The position numbers and the translations under genes are program-made. The notes under the pieces were generated by a model that had not been told where the DNA came from, made no database searches, and was given only the letters and a program-made list of their open reading frames with translations. 64,000 bases of DNA from JALNZF01 sp964447405 (GTDB lineage: Bacteria; Nitrospirota; UBA9217). Positions 25,005 to 32,589 of the stretch are shown piece by piece. Numbering within the stretch: position 1 is the first letter of the stretch; each line of letters starts with the position of its first letter. The stretch lies in NCBI GenBank assembly GCA_964447405.1, contig CAYUSP010000003.1, positions 696,032-760,031 on the forward strand. The letters are read 5' to 3'.

Positions 25005-25427
25005 GAGAACTACCAAATATAATTCGTCCAACATGAAAAAACATAACTTCAGAAATCTAAAAATCTACCAACGAGCCATAGCATTCGCTGTGGATATTTA
25101 CCAGATCAGCAGGAGTTTTCCGCAGGATGAAATTTATGGGCTGACAAGTCAGATACGACGGGCCGCAACTTCAATCCCCCTTAATATTGCCGAAGGCAGT
25201 GGCAGCACATCAGGAAAAGAGTTTAGGCGATTTCTTGAAATTGCTTTACGTTCTGATTATGAGGTATTGGCCTGTCTGGAAATATCATTACGATTGAATT
25301 ACTGCAATCATGCGGTTTTTGAAAAACTGACTCAGGAAGCAAACGAAATAGCATCCATGATAGCTGGATTCTCAAAAAGCCTATAATCTTACTTCTTACG
25401 TCTTATCTCCTTTTTCTTTCTTCTGTC
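24979..25427. repeat. Inverted repeats enclosing the four-helix-bundle gene
   Basis: The left side has GGACAG followed by three tandem GAAGTAA units (24984-25004). Its GTAAGAAGTAAGA (24994-25006) has an exact complement at 25387-25399, directly after the enclosed gene. An outer GACAGAAG (24980-24987) pairs with 25420-25427. The only gene inside is the four-helix-bundle ORF. The layout parallels the GxxExxY cassette at 8051-8536. Confidence 0.75.
25033..25386 (+). CDS. Four-helix-bundle protein (S23/IVP family)
   Basis: 117 residues with the family signature: NLKIYQRAIAFAVDIYQ at the start, the central LTSQIRRAATSIPLNIAEGSG, the FRRFLEIALRS block and a final helix with ASMIAGFSKSL. Relatives are encoded in 23S rRNA intervening sequences, and Avd of diversity-generating retroelements has the same fold, a pentamer of four-helix bundles that binds nucleic acid. 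Neither an rRNA nor a reverse transcriptase is near. A TATAAT lies 9 bases before the ATG with no Shine-Dalgarno. The gene is enclosed by inverted repeats. Confidence 0.9.
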   Translation: MKKHNFRNLKIYQRAIAFAVDIYQISRSFPQDEIYGLTSQIRRAATSIPLNIAEGSGSTSGKEFRRFLEIALRSDYEVLACLEISLRLNYCNHAVFEKLTQEANEIASMIAGFSKSL

Positions 25428-26832
25428 ACTTAAAATCTTCCTTTTTCAAACCATACCGCGCCATCTTTTCATGGAAGTTCTTGATATTGATCCCCGCATG
25501 ACCAGCCGCTTTGGTCATGTTTCCGGCATACATTTTGAGAAGCTGGGTAAAATATTCTGTTTCAAACTGCGCAACGACCTCAGTTTTGATCATCCGAAAA
25601 GGCGGGATATCGCCTCCTCCGGGGAATGACGCGGTGAACTTTCCTGTTCCTCCCGGACGTTTCAAGTCAAGACGGCTGAGGGTGTCGCCCTTTTCCATGA
25701 TCACTGCGCGTTCGATAAGATTCTCCAGTTCGCGCACGTTTCCGGGATAGGAATACCGCAGCAACGCAGTGAGCGCATCCGGTGATATAGAAGTAATCGT
25801 TTTCTGGTTTTTTTCGCAATATTTCCTGAGAAAAAATGAGGCTAAAAGCGGGACATCGTCCATCCGGTCCCGCAATGCGGGCAATTTGATCGGAACAACA
25901 TTCAGCCGGTAAAAAAGGTCCTCGCGAAACAACCGTTCACCCATAGCGCGATGAAGATCCTTGTGCGTGGCGGCAATGACCCGTACATCGACTTTTACGG
26001 GATGATTACCTCCCACGCGTTCGAACTCACGCTCCTGCAGTACGCGCAGGAGCTTCATCTGGACCGGCATGGACATTTCCCCGATCTCGTCGAGGAACAG
26101 CGTACCACCATCCGCCATCTCGAATCTACCGATGCGCTGCCGGATCGCACCGGTAAACGATCCCTTCTCGTGTCCAAACAGTTCACTTTCCAGGAGGGTC
26201 TCGGGAAGGGCTGAACAGCTCACAACGACGAATGGGCGGTCCTTTCTTCTGCTGTTATAGTGGATCGACCGGGCTATGAGCTCTTTGCCTGTGCCGCTCT
26301 CTCCGTGGATCAGCACAGTTGCATCGGTCTCGGCCACTGTACGGATGAGCTGAAATATCCCCTGCATGTGCGGATTTCTTCCCAAAAGATTGCCAAACTG
26401 ATAACGCTCCTCCACCTCATGCCTGAGATTTTCCACCTCCCGGAAAAGCCTCCTGCGTTCAACAGCATTTTTTACCTGTTGGCTCAGATCCTCATATTGT
26501 ATCGGTTTGGTTAAAAAGCTGTAGGCGCCCTCCTTCATTGCCTTGACAGCCATCTCTATCGTCCCGTAAGCGGTCACGACGATCACCGGAATGTCAGTCC
26601 TGCCCGGCCCCGGGAAGGCTCCCTTGCGAAGCTTCTCGAGCAGGTCCATACCCGTGATCATCGGCATCTGCTGGTCCACGATAATGACATCGAAATCGCG
26701 GCTCTCAAGGCATCTCAATGCCGAAACGCCGTCTTCCGCCGTCTCTACTTCATAGCCTTCCCTTCTGAGGTTGGCAGACATGACCAGAAGGATGTCGGGC
26801 TCATCGTCGACTATTAAGAGGGAGCCTTTCAT
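25426..26832 (-). CDS. NtrC-family sigma-54-dependent response regulator
   Basis: 468 residues. A receiver domain (1-120) has the phospho-acceptor Asp in VIIVDQQMP and Lys in TKPIQ. The AAA+ domain (about 145-375) has Walker A GESGTGKE, the sigma-54 contact loop as GSFTGA, and Walker B GGTLFLDEIGEM. A C-terminal Fis-type helix-turn-helix follows (MTKAAGHAGINIKNFHEKM). It activates sigma-54 promoters when phosphorylated. Its start overlaps the kinase gene by 4 bases (ATGA), so that kinase is its probable partner. Confidence 0.94.
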   Translation of the reverse strand: MKGSLLIVDDEPDILLVMSANLRREGYEVETAEDGVSALRCLESRDFDVIIVDQQMPMITGMDLLEKLRKGAFPGPGRTDIPVIVVTAYGTIEMAVKAMKEGAYSFLTKPIQYEDLSQQVKNAVERRRLFREVENLRHEVEERYQFGNLLGRNPHMQGIFQLIRTVAETDATVLIHGESGTGKELIARSIHYNSRRKDRPFVVVSCSALPETLLESELFGHEKGSFTGAIRQRIGRFEMADGGTLFLDEIGEMSMPVQMKLLRVLQEREFERVGGNHPVKVDVRVIAATHKDLHRAMGERLFREDLFYRLNVVPIKLPALRDRMDDVPLLASFFLRKYCEKNQKTITSISPDALTALLRYSYPGNVRELENLIERAVIMEKGDTLSRLDLKRPGGTGKFTASFPGGGDIPPFRMIKTEVVAQFETEYFTQLLKMYAGNMTKAAGHAGINIKNFHEKMARYGLKKEDFK

Positions 26833-28541
26833 AGGGGGGGGGTCTGATTGAGGACCGTGGAATATGGCTTGTCCGAATGTACTGCTTCTCCATGTGCTCC
26901 GGGTGCACTGCTCTGCATGCCGGAACAGCAGCGTATAGGAAGCCTCACCAGGATCCGGGTGCCGCCGGACGAGGGTTGATCGATGACGATCTCACCCTCA
27001 TGGCTCTTCAAGACCCTCTGGACGATGGTCAGGCCAAGCCCCGTACCTCTGACTTTGGTCGTATAAAAGGACTGGAAGACGCGCTCCCGATCCTGCTCGG
27101 GAATTCCCGGGCCCGAATCCTGGATGCGAATTTCGACTGCCGGCCGATCCATTGCCTGCGCCGTGGAAACCCGCAGCGTCCCACCCCCGGGCATTGCTTC
27201 CGCGGCATTGCGCAGCAGATTGTGCAGCGCCTGTTCTATCTGCAGCTCATCCGCCTGCAAATGCGGAAGCCCCGGATCAAGGTCGCGCACCAGCTCGATC
27301 TTCTGGGTGCGGAGCTGCTCACCAAGAGCATCAAGCGCCTGATCAAGCACGGTATTGACCTGAAGCGTCGTGAGATTCATGCGGATCGGTTTGGAAACAT
27401 AGAGGAGGTCGGAGGCCACCTGGTTAACGCGGACAGCCTGCCGTTTGATCAAGCTCGTGAACTTTTGCAGTGTTTCATCGTTTGCATATTCCGTGGACAG
27501 AAAATGCGCCGCTCCAGTGATCGCGTTCAACGGATTTCTCACTTCGTGGGCCACACGGGCGGCCATCTCTCCCAGCTCTGCGAGGCGGCGCGACTGTTCG
27601 AGCCGCTCTGCGAGCCGGACCTTTTCGGTCACGTCCTTGATGTATTCGACCACCTGAACGACCCGGTTGCCCCGGTCCAGCAGAGGAAACGAGCTGATCT
27701 CGACGACCCGGTCCTCGGCCACGCCGGCGTTTCGGGGGAGTCTCTTCGTGGTCGATGCCGGCAATCCCGTGCGAAACGTCTCCTCGGCAGGGCAGTCATT
27801 GCAGACCGTGGTCCCGAAGGAGCAGGCTTCATGGCACCGCTCGCCGGGTGTGATGCTCCGGGCGAGCAGCGACGTCATTGACTTATTCGCGGCGGTTATC
27901 CTGAAATCACTGTTAATGACCTGGATGCCGTCCGTGATGCCGTCGAACATGGCCACCAGTCTCTTGCGAGCATCGGAGATCTGGTCCTCCATCTCCTTTT
28001 TTCGCGTAATATCCTCAAGCATGATCACCACGCCGTTTCCGACGGACCAGGCCATTTTGCCGAGGGGATAAACGCTGTAGCTCATGGTCTTTCGGGGGCC
28101 GTGCTTCGACAGCAGATCATATTCGAGGTCAATGGCGGCACCTGCGGCCCAGACCGCATCGGACAAACGCTCCCATAGTGCTCGGAGCGCATGGTCATCG
28201 AATCCCATGATCTTGCCTATTTCCGCCATATGCTTGCCAACCACCATCACGCGCGGCAAGCCGAATAATTTTTCCGCCGCGGCATTAAAGATCCTGATGC
28301 CGCCTTCTCCGTCAAGCGAGATGATGCCGGTGGTCACACTGTCGAGCAGGCCTCCCATGTGCAGAAGGAGTTCGTTGTTCCAGCCGGGTGCAGCCGGGAT
28401 CGCGGCTCCGGAACGCGCGGGTTGACCGGCCCCACCTCCGAAAGGATCGTTGCCAAGAGGTGTCTTTTTTTCGGTTCGCATGAATGGAAATCGCGATTTA
28501 CTGGTGGGAAGTTTCCTTGTCATGTTTATCCGTCTTGTCAC
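26829..28541 (-). CDS. PAS-domain sensor histidine kinase
   Basis: 570 residues from a GTG at 28541; ATG starts at 28523 and 28481 are alternatives. No membrane segment is apparent, so it is probably cytoplasmic. A PAS domain (about 55-165) and a second, cysteine-bearing PAS (about 190-300; CHEACSFGTTVCNDC) precede HisKA with VAHEVRNPLNAITGA and an intact HATPase (LLRNAAEAMPGG, GSGPG-type G1, GTGLGL G2). The four cysteines in the second PAS could sense redox state or metal. It is the immediate upstream partner of the NtrC-type regulator. Confidence 0.9.
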   Translation of the reverse strand: MTRRINMTRKLPTSKSRFPFMRTEKKTPLGNDPFGGGAGQPARSGAAIPAAPGWNNELLLHMGGLLDSVTTGIISLDGEGGIRIFNAAAEKLFGLPRVMVVGKHMAEIGKIMGFDDHALRALWERLSDAVWAAGAAIDLEYDLLSKHGPRKTMSYSVYPLGKMAWSVGNGVVIMLEDITRKKEMEDQISDARKRLVAMFDGITDGIQVINSDFRITAANKSMTSLLARSITPGERCHEACSFGTTVCNDCPAEETFRTGLPASTTKRLPRNAGVAEDRVVEISSFPLLDRGNRVVQVVEYIKDVTEKVRLAERLEQSRRLAELGEMAARVAHEVRNPLNAITGAAHFLSTEYANDETLQKFTSLIKRQAVRVNQVASDLLYVSKPIRMNLTTLQVNTVLDQALDALGEQLRTQKIELVRDLDPGLPHLQADELQIEQALHNLLRNAAEAMPGGGTLRVSTAQAMDRPAVEIRIQDSGPGIPEQDRERVFQSFYTTKVRGTGLGLTIVQRVLKSHEGEIVIDQPSSGGTRILVRLPIRCCSGMQSSAPGAHGEAVHSDKPYSTVLNQTPPL

Positions 28542-30030
28542 TGCCCGTCGAGTACTGATGGTAGGAATGCATGCCCAGCTTCAGCAGCCCCTTCTCGATC
28601 AGTTTCCTCGCGGAGTCGGCAACAACAGGATCGAACTGGCCGCCCGACTCCCGCTTGAGTTCAACGAACACTTCCTGGCTCGAAATAGTGCCGCGATAAG
28701 GCCGTTCGGAGATCATGGCATCGATCGTATCGGCAACATTGAGGATCCTCGCAGCGAGGGCGATCGCCTCCCCGGCAAGGCCGCGCGGGTACCCCTTCCC
28801 GTCATACCGCTCATGATGCTGATAGATCGCATTGATGATAAACGCTGAGAAGCCTATCGGCTCAAGGATCCTGATCCCGTGTGCCGGGTGATCCTTCATG
28901 ATGTCGAATTCTTCCCTGCTGAGCCGTTCCGGTTTGCTGATGATCAATTCGCTGATCCCGATCTTGCCCACATCATGCAGGATGGCGGCGATATGGACCT
29001 CTTCCAGCTGCGAGGGGCTCATGCCGATGTCCCGCGCGATGGCCACTGCGTATTTCGCAACATTAGTGGAGTGCCACCGCGTGTAGGGATCCTTCGCTTC
29101 CACAGCAGCCACAAGCGCCTGCACGGTGCGGAAATAATTCTCCCGCAGGTTCTCATAAAGAGCGGCGTTTTCCATGGCGGTCACCACCTGGCTGGACAGG
29201 ATGAGGACGATCTGGAGGTCGCTCTCCGTGAACGATGGCCCGGAGAGCTTGCTGACGTTCAGTACGCCGAACAGTTTGTTCTTTCCCATGAGCGGGACCG
29301 ACATGGAGGAGGCCGGCATGTTCTCCCGGTTAAGGGCGCTCATGACGTCCGCGTCAGGATGCTTGCCGGCCGAGATGATCAGCGGCTTCCGGTGCTTGAG
29401 TACCAGGCCGGACACTCCCTCTCCTTCATGGCGCCTGGCCTTGAGCGCGAGGTCCGTGGAAAGACCGTGGGATGCCCGGATCAGCAGCGTGCCGCTCGCC
29501 TCATCGATCAGCATGAGCGAAACACGGTCCACATGGAATTCCTGCACCAGCACCTCGGTGATGATCTTGAAGAGATGGGCGAGATCGATCTCGGTGACCA
29601 GAAGCTTGCTGATCTCGAACAGGGGAATGAGCGCCTTCAGCCTGATGTTCTCCTTTTGAAGCCGGCTGCGCTTGACTGCGCGGTCGACCGCTCCCAGCAA
29701 TTCTTCCTGGGTGAATGGCTTGAGCACGAAACCATCCACGCCGCGCATCAGGGACTCGATCGCCGTGTCAAGGGTGCCATGGCCGGTGATGAAGATGGTC
29801 ACGATGTCCAGCTTCATGACCTTGACCCGCTCGAACAGCTCGAGTCCGTCAATGCCCGGCATTCTGATGTCGGTAATCAGCAGGTCCGTAGCCGCATTCG
29901 CAAGCTCATCCAGCGCCGCAGCACCGTTCGATACCGTGGAAACCTGGTACCCCTCGGCCTCAAGGATCAGTTTACAAAGATCTCTGATTGCATCTTCATC
30001 GTCAACGACAAGGATTTTCTCTCCTGCCAT
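28498..30030 (-). CDS. Response regulator with GAF and HD-GYP domains (c-di-GMP phosphodiesterase)
   Basis: 510 residues from ATG 30030 (AGGAG upstream). A receiver domain (about 5-120; LLITDIRMPG, LKPFTQEEL) is followed by a GAF domain (about 150-300) and a complete HD-GYP domain with HDVGKIGI, HPAHGIRIL and HHERYDGKGYPRGLAGE. All metal-binding and GYP residues are present, so it should hydrolyse cyclic di-GMP. It has no DNA-binding domain. It is in the middle of the six-gene signalling locus; upstream is a 163-base gap without a clear promoter. Confidence 0.93.
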   Translation of the reverse strand: MAGEKILVVDDEDAIRDLCKLILEAEGYQVSTVSNGAAALDELANAATDLLITDIRMPGIDGLELFERVKVMKLDIVTIFITGHGTLDTAIESLMRGVDGFVLKPFTQEELLGAVDRAVKRSRLQKENIRLKALIPLFEISKLLVTEIDLAHLFKIITEVLVQEFHVDRVSLMLIDEASGTLLIRASHGLSTDLALKARRHEGEGVSGLVLKHRKPLIISAGKHPDADVMSALNRENMPASSMSVPLMGKNKLFGVLNVSKLSGPSFTESDLQIVLILSSQVVTAMENAALYENLRENYFRTVQALVAAVEAKDPYTRWHSTNVAKYAVAIARDIGMSPSQLEEVHIAAILHDVGKIGISELIISKPERLSREEFDIMKDHPAHGIRILEPIGFSAFIINAIYQHHERYDGKGYPRGLAGEAIALAARILNVADTIDAMISERPYRGTISSQEVFVELKRESGGQFDPVVADSARKLIEKGLLKLGMHSYHQYSTGSDKTDKHDKETSHQ

Positions 30031-30193
30031 GCAATAACTCCTGTCCAATAATCCATTGAGTCTATCGAGTCGGGCGGGTCCATGAAGTCACTGACACCCT
30101 TGACGTCTTAATTGCATGGCATCATGCCCTGCGCTCCTGCCTCGGACTCCCGGGTATTGCCGCTCTCTTACACAACGATCTCGAGGAACTCTC

Positions 30194-31633
30194 CTACACC
30201 GGCAGAATCACCCGAAAAGTGGAACCCTCGCCAACCTTGCTTTCAACTTCAAGCCTGCCGCCGTGATTCTGAACGATCATATAGCTGATGGAGAGCCCGA
30301 GACCGGTCCCGTCTCCATCGGCACGCGTCATGAAAAAAGGATCGAAAATCCTGTCAAGCTGCTCTTCGGGGATGCCGGTGCCTGTATCGATGAACTCCAC
30401 GGTGATATGCTCCTTCCCGGTAAAGTCCGCTGACAGCCGGCTCGTAATCAGCAGGGACCCTCCCTGCGGCATGGCGACAAATGCGTTGCTGATGAGATTC
30501 ACAAATACCTGTTTCATTTCGTCGCTGTCCATCGCCACAAGCGGCAGCCCGGCGGGACAGCTGGTGGTGATCTCTACGTTGCTGATCCGAGCCTGACCCT
30601 TGATCAGCGAAATGGTGTCCTGCACGACGCCGCAGAGGTCGGTTTTGACAAGCTGCGGAGGTTTCCGCCGGGAGAAGTCAAGCAGGCTCTTCAGAATCTC
30701 CCGGGCGCGCAGTGTTTCACGTTCTATGGTCTTTAAGTACGCTTTTTTATCTTCGGGTATGTCGTCCGCCTTCAGCAGCAGCCCGGTATAGCCCAGCACG
30801 CCGGTCAGGGGATTGTTGACTTCATAGGCGATATTAGTAGCCATCTCGCCAATCGCAGCCAGTTTTGCGCTTTGCACCAGCTGCCGCTGTGAGCGGTGAA
30901 GGTTTTGGGTCATCGCATTGAAGGCTTCGCCAAGTTCCTTGAATTCGCTTCCCTGGTCATCGCTGATCTCCACGCGCTGCTGCAAGTCGCCCCGTGCTAT
31001 GAGTCGGATCGCAACGAGCAGTTTGCTGAGGCGACGTTCCAGACTATCCGCAAGGTACCATGCAATGATCACCGCAAGAAAGAATCCGAGCAAGAGGGTG
31101 AAATACAGGACGGTCCTGATCTCACGGATGGTGGTAAGGGTATCCTGGGTCTTTTGCTGCAGCCGCACATTTGCGGTAAAGGCCATACCCTGCGTCATGG
31201 TAATGAGTTCCTGCCCCAGTTCATGGGCACGTCGCTCGAACGAGGCGATTCGGGCGGGATTCGCGGACGCCGTTACCAGCCGGCTGATGGCTGCCTTGTA
31301 ATCGCCGGCCATATCATGCATGCCCAGCAGACCCTGGGCAAGCTCTGGAGCATGATGACAGCCGAGACAGGAGTCCATAACGTTGTCAAGTTCCTGGACC
31401 TGTGCGATCAGCACGTCCACATCGCCGCCCCTCCGGGTCCTGTTCATATAGATATGGGATTGTACCTGCTGCAGATGGATGATAAGGCTTTCCCGCAGAA
31501 TCTCGACCTGATGCAGCTGGATCAGTTTGTCCATGCGCTGCGTCGTCTTGGTGATATAGATCGCGGCGATCACGCTCCCGGTCAGGAAGATCGCGATCAG
31601 CATGCCAAAGCCAATAAGGATTCTTTTTTTCAT
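30194..31633 (-). CDS. Membrane heme-c sensor, histidine-kinase homologue lacking the phospho-acceptor His
   Basis: 479 residues. Two membrane helices (about 7-28 and 174-194) enclose a periplasmic helical domain containing CLGCHH (89-94), a c-type heme site. HAMP (195-247), HisKA and HATPase domains follow. In the H-box, where the two other kinases here read AHEVRNPL and AHEINNPL, this one reads AYEVNNPL: Tyr270 replaces the phosphorylated His (TAT codon, 30824-30826). The ATP-binding boxes (Asn379/Asn383, DTGTG, GTGLGL) are intact. It may bind ATP and signal by contact or heterodimerise. It lies next to the PhnD-like lipoprotein gene. Confidence 0.88.
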   Translation of the reverse strand: MKKRILIGFGMLIAIFLTGSVIAAIYITKTTQRMDKLIQLHQVEILRESLIIHLQQVQSHIYMNRTRRGGDVDVLIAQVQELDNVMDSCLGCHHAPELAQGLLGMHDMAGDYKAAISRLVTASANPARIASFERRAHELGQELITMTQGMAFTANVRLQQKTQDTLTTIREIRTVLYFTLLLGFFLAVIIAWYLADSLERRLSKLLVAIRLIARGDLQQRVEISDDQGSEFKELGEAFNAMTQNLHRSQRQLVQSAKLAAIGEMATNIAYEVNNPLTGVLGYTGLLLKADDIPEDKKAYLKTIERETLRAREILKSLLDFSRRKPPQLVKTDLCGVVQDTISLIKGQARISNVEITTSCPAGLPLVAMDSDEMKQVFVNLISNAFVAMPQGGSLLITSRLSADFTGKEHITVEFIDTGTGIPEEQLDRIFDPFFMTRADGDGTGLGLSISYMIVQNHGGRLEVESKVGEGSTFRVILPV

Positions 31634-31646
31634 GGTATCATGCCGC

Positions 31647-32570
31647 TCATTCGTTCCGATAGTGATATGTTTTCAGATTGATGCCGACTTGCGATGTGAT
31701 CTTGTAGAGATATTCAAAGTCCTTGTCGCTCGTCTCGATGAATCCGCGGGCACCGAATCGGCGAAGCGCGTCCCGCCCTTCTTCGTTCTTCTCCATCTCG
31801 ACAAGCACCTTGACGAGCGCCTTTTTAATATCAGGATCGAGGTCACTGCGGACCGCCAAACAGTTCTGGGGTACAACGCCCGAGGCCCCAATGATCATGA
31901 GCTCCTTCTCGATCCGGGGATTCTCCGACATCAACTGGTCGTAGATGGTATTCTTCGCGGCTCCTATGTCCGCTTCCTTGTTCAGCACCGCCAAAATCGC
32001 GGCATCATGGCTGCCGGCGAAAAAGGTCTCCCCCAGATAGGAATGAGGGTCAACAATGCCTTTCTCCCGGAAATACGCGAGCGGAAAGATATATCCGGCG
32101 GTTGTGGCTCGCTCCACGAAAACAAAACGCTTCCCCTTCATGGAGGACTCACTGCGAATACCGCTGTCCTTGCGGACAAAGATGTACCCGTGATAAGTGG
32201 AAGTCCCGTCCATATTGACCGGCCGCGCGAGCGGTTCCACACCCAGCTGGCTGTGAGCCAGGCCATAGGTGAAACTGCCAAAAAACGCGCCGTCCATTTT
32301 TTCCGCAACAAACCGCTCAATAATGTTTCCGTAGCGGCTCAGACTGGTGAAGTTGACCGTCATGCCTATCCGGTCGGACAGATATTTTCGCAGGACCATG
32401 TAGCGTTCCCGCTGCCGAAATACATTCTGCTCGGGAATCAGCCCGATGAGAAGCTCCTGCTGCCCCAGCGTTTTCTTCTGTTCCGGGGGCGCTTTTTTAT
32501 TCTCGCATGCCCCGAACGCGAGGGACACCGCTACCAGGAGGATTGTTGTCATGCGTTTATACGGTGCCAT
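31647..32570 (-). CDS. PhnD-like substrate-binding lipoprotein
   Basis: 307 residues from ATG 32570 with GGGGAG upstream. A lipoprotein-type signal peptide ends in AFGAC (Cys22), although Phe at -3 is not canonical. The mature part is a PhnD/SsuA2-like binding fold: LIGLIPEQNVF, FFGSFTYGLA, GKRFVFVERATTAGYIFP and GSHDAAILAVLNKEADIGA. No ABC permease or ATPase is nearby. It lies between two sensor genes and so probably presents a ligand to a sensor rather than for uptake. The ligand (phosphonate, phosphite or other oxyanion) is unknown. Confidence 0.86.
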   Translation of the reverse strand: MAPYKRMTTILLVAVSLAFGACENKKAPPEQKKTLGQQELLIGLIPEQNVFRQRERYMVLRKYLSDRIGMTVNFTSLSRYGNIIERFVAEKMDGAFFGSFTYGLAHSQLGVEPLARPVNMDGTSTYHGYIFVRKDSGIRSESSMKGKRFVFVERATTAGYIFPLAYFREKGIVDPHSYLGETFFAGSHDAAILAVLNKEADIGAAKNTIYDQLMSENPRIEKELMIIGASGVVPQNCLAVRSDLDPDIKKALVKVLVEMEKNEEGRDALRRFGARGFIETSDKDFEYLYKITSQVGINLKTYHYRNE

Positions 32571-32589
32571 AAGTCTCCCCTCGCCGGCC

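Noticed and set aside
28879..30051. 390-codon plus-strand ORF opposite the HD-GYP gene
   Set aside because: Antisense to a protein with complete receiver, GAF and HD-GYP motifs; its own translation has no recognisable domain or ribosome site.
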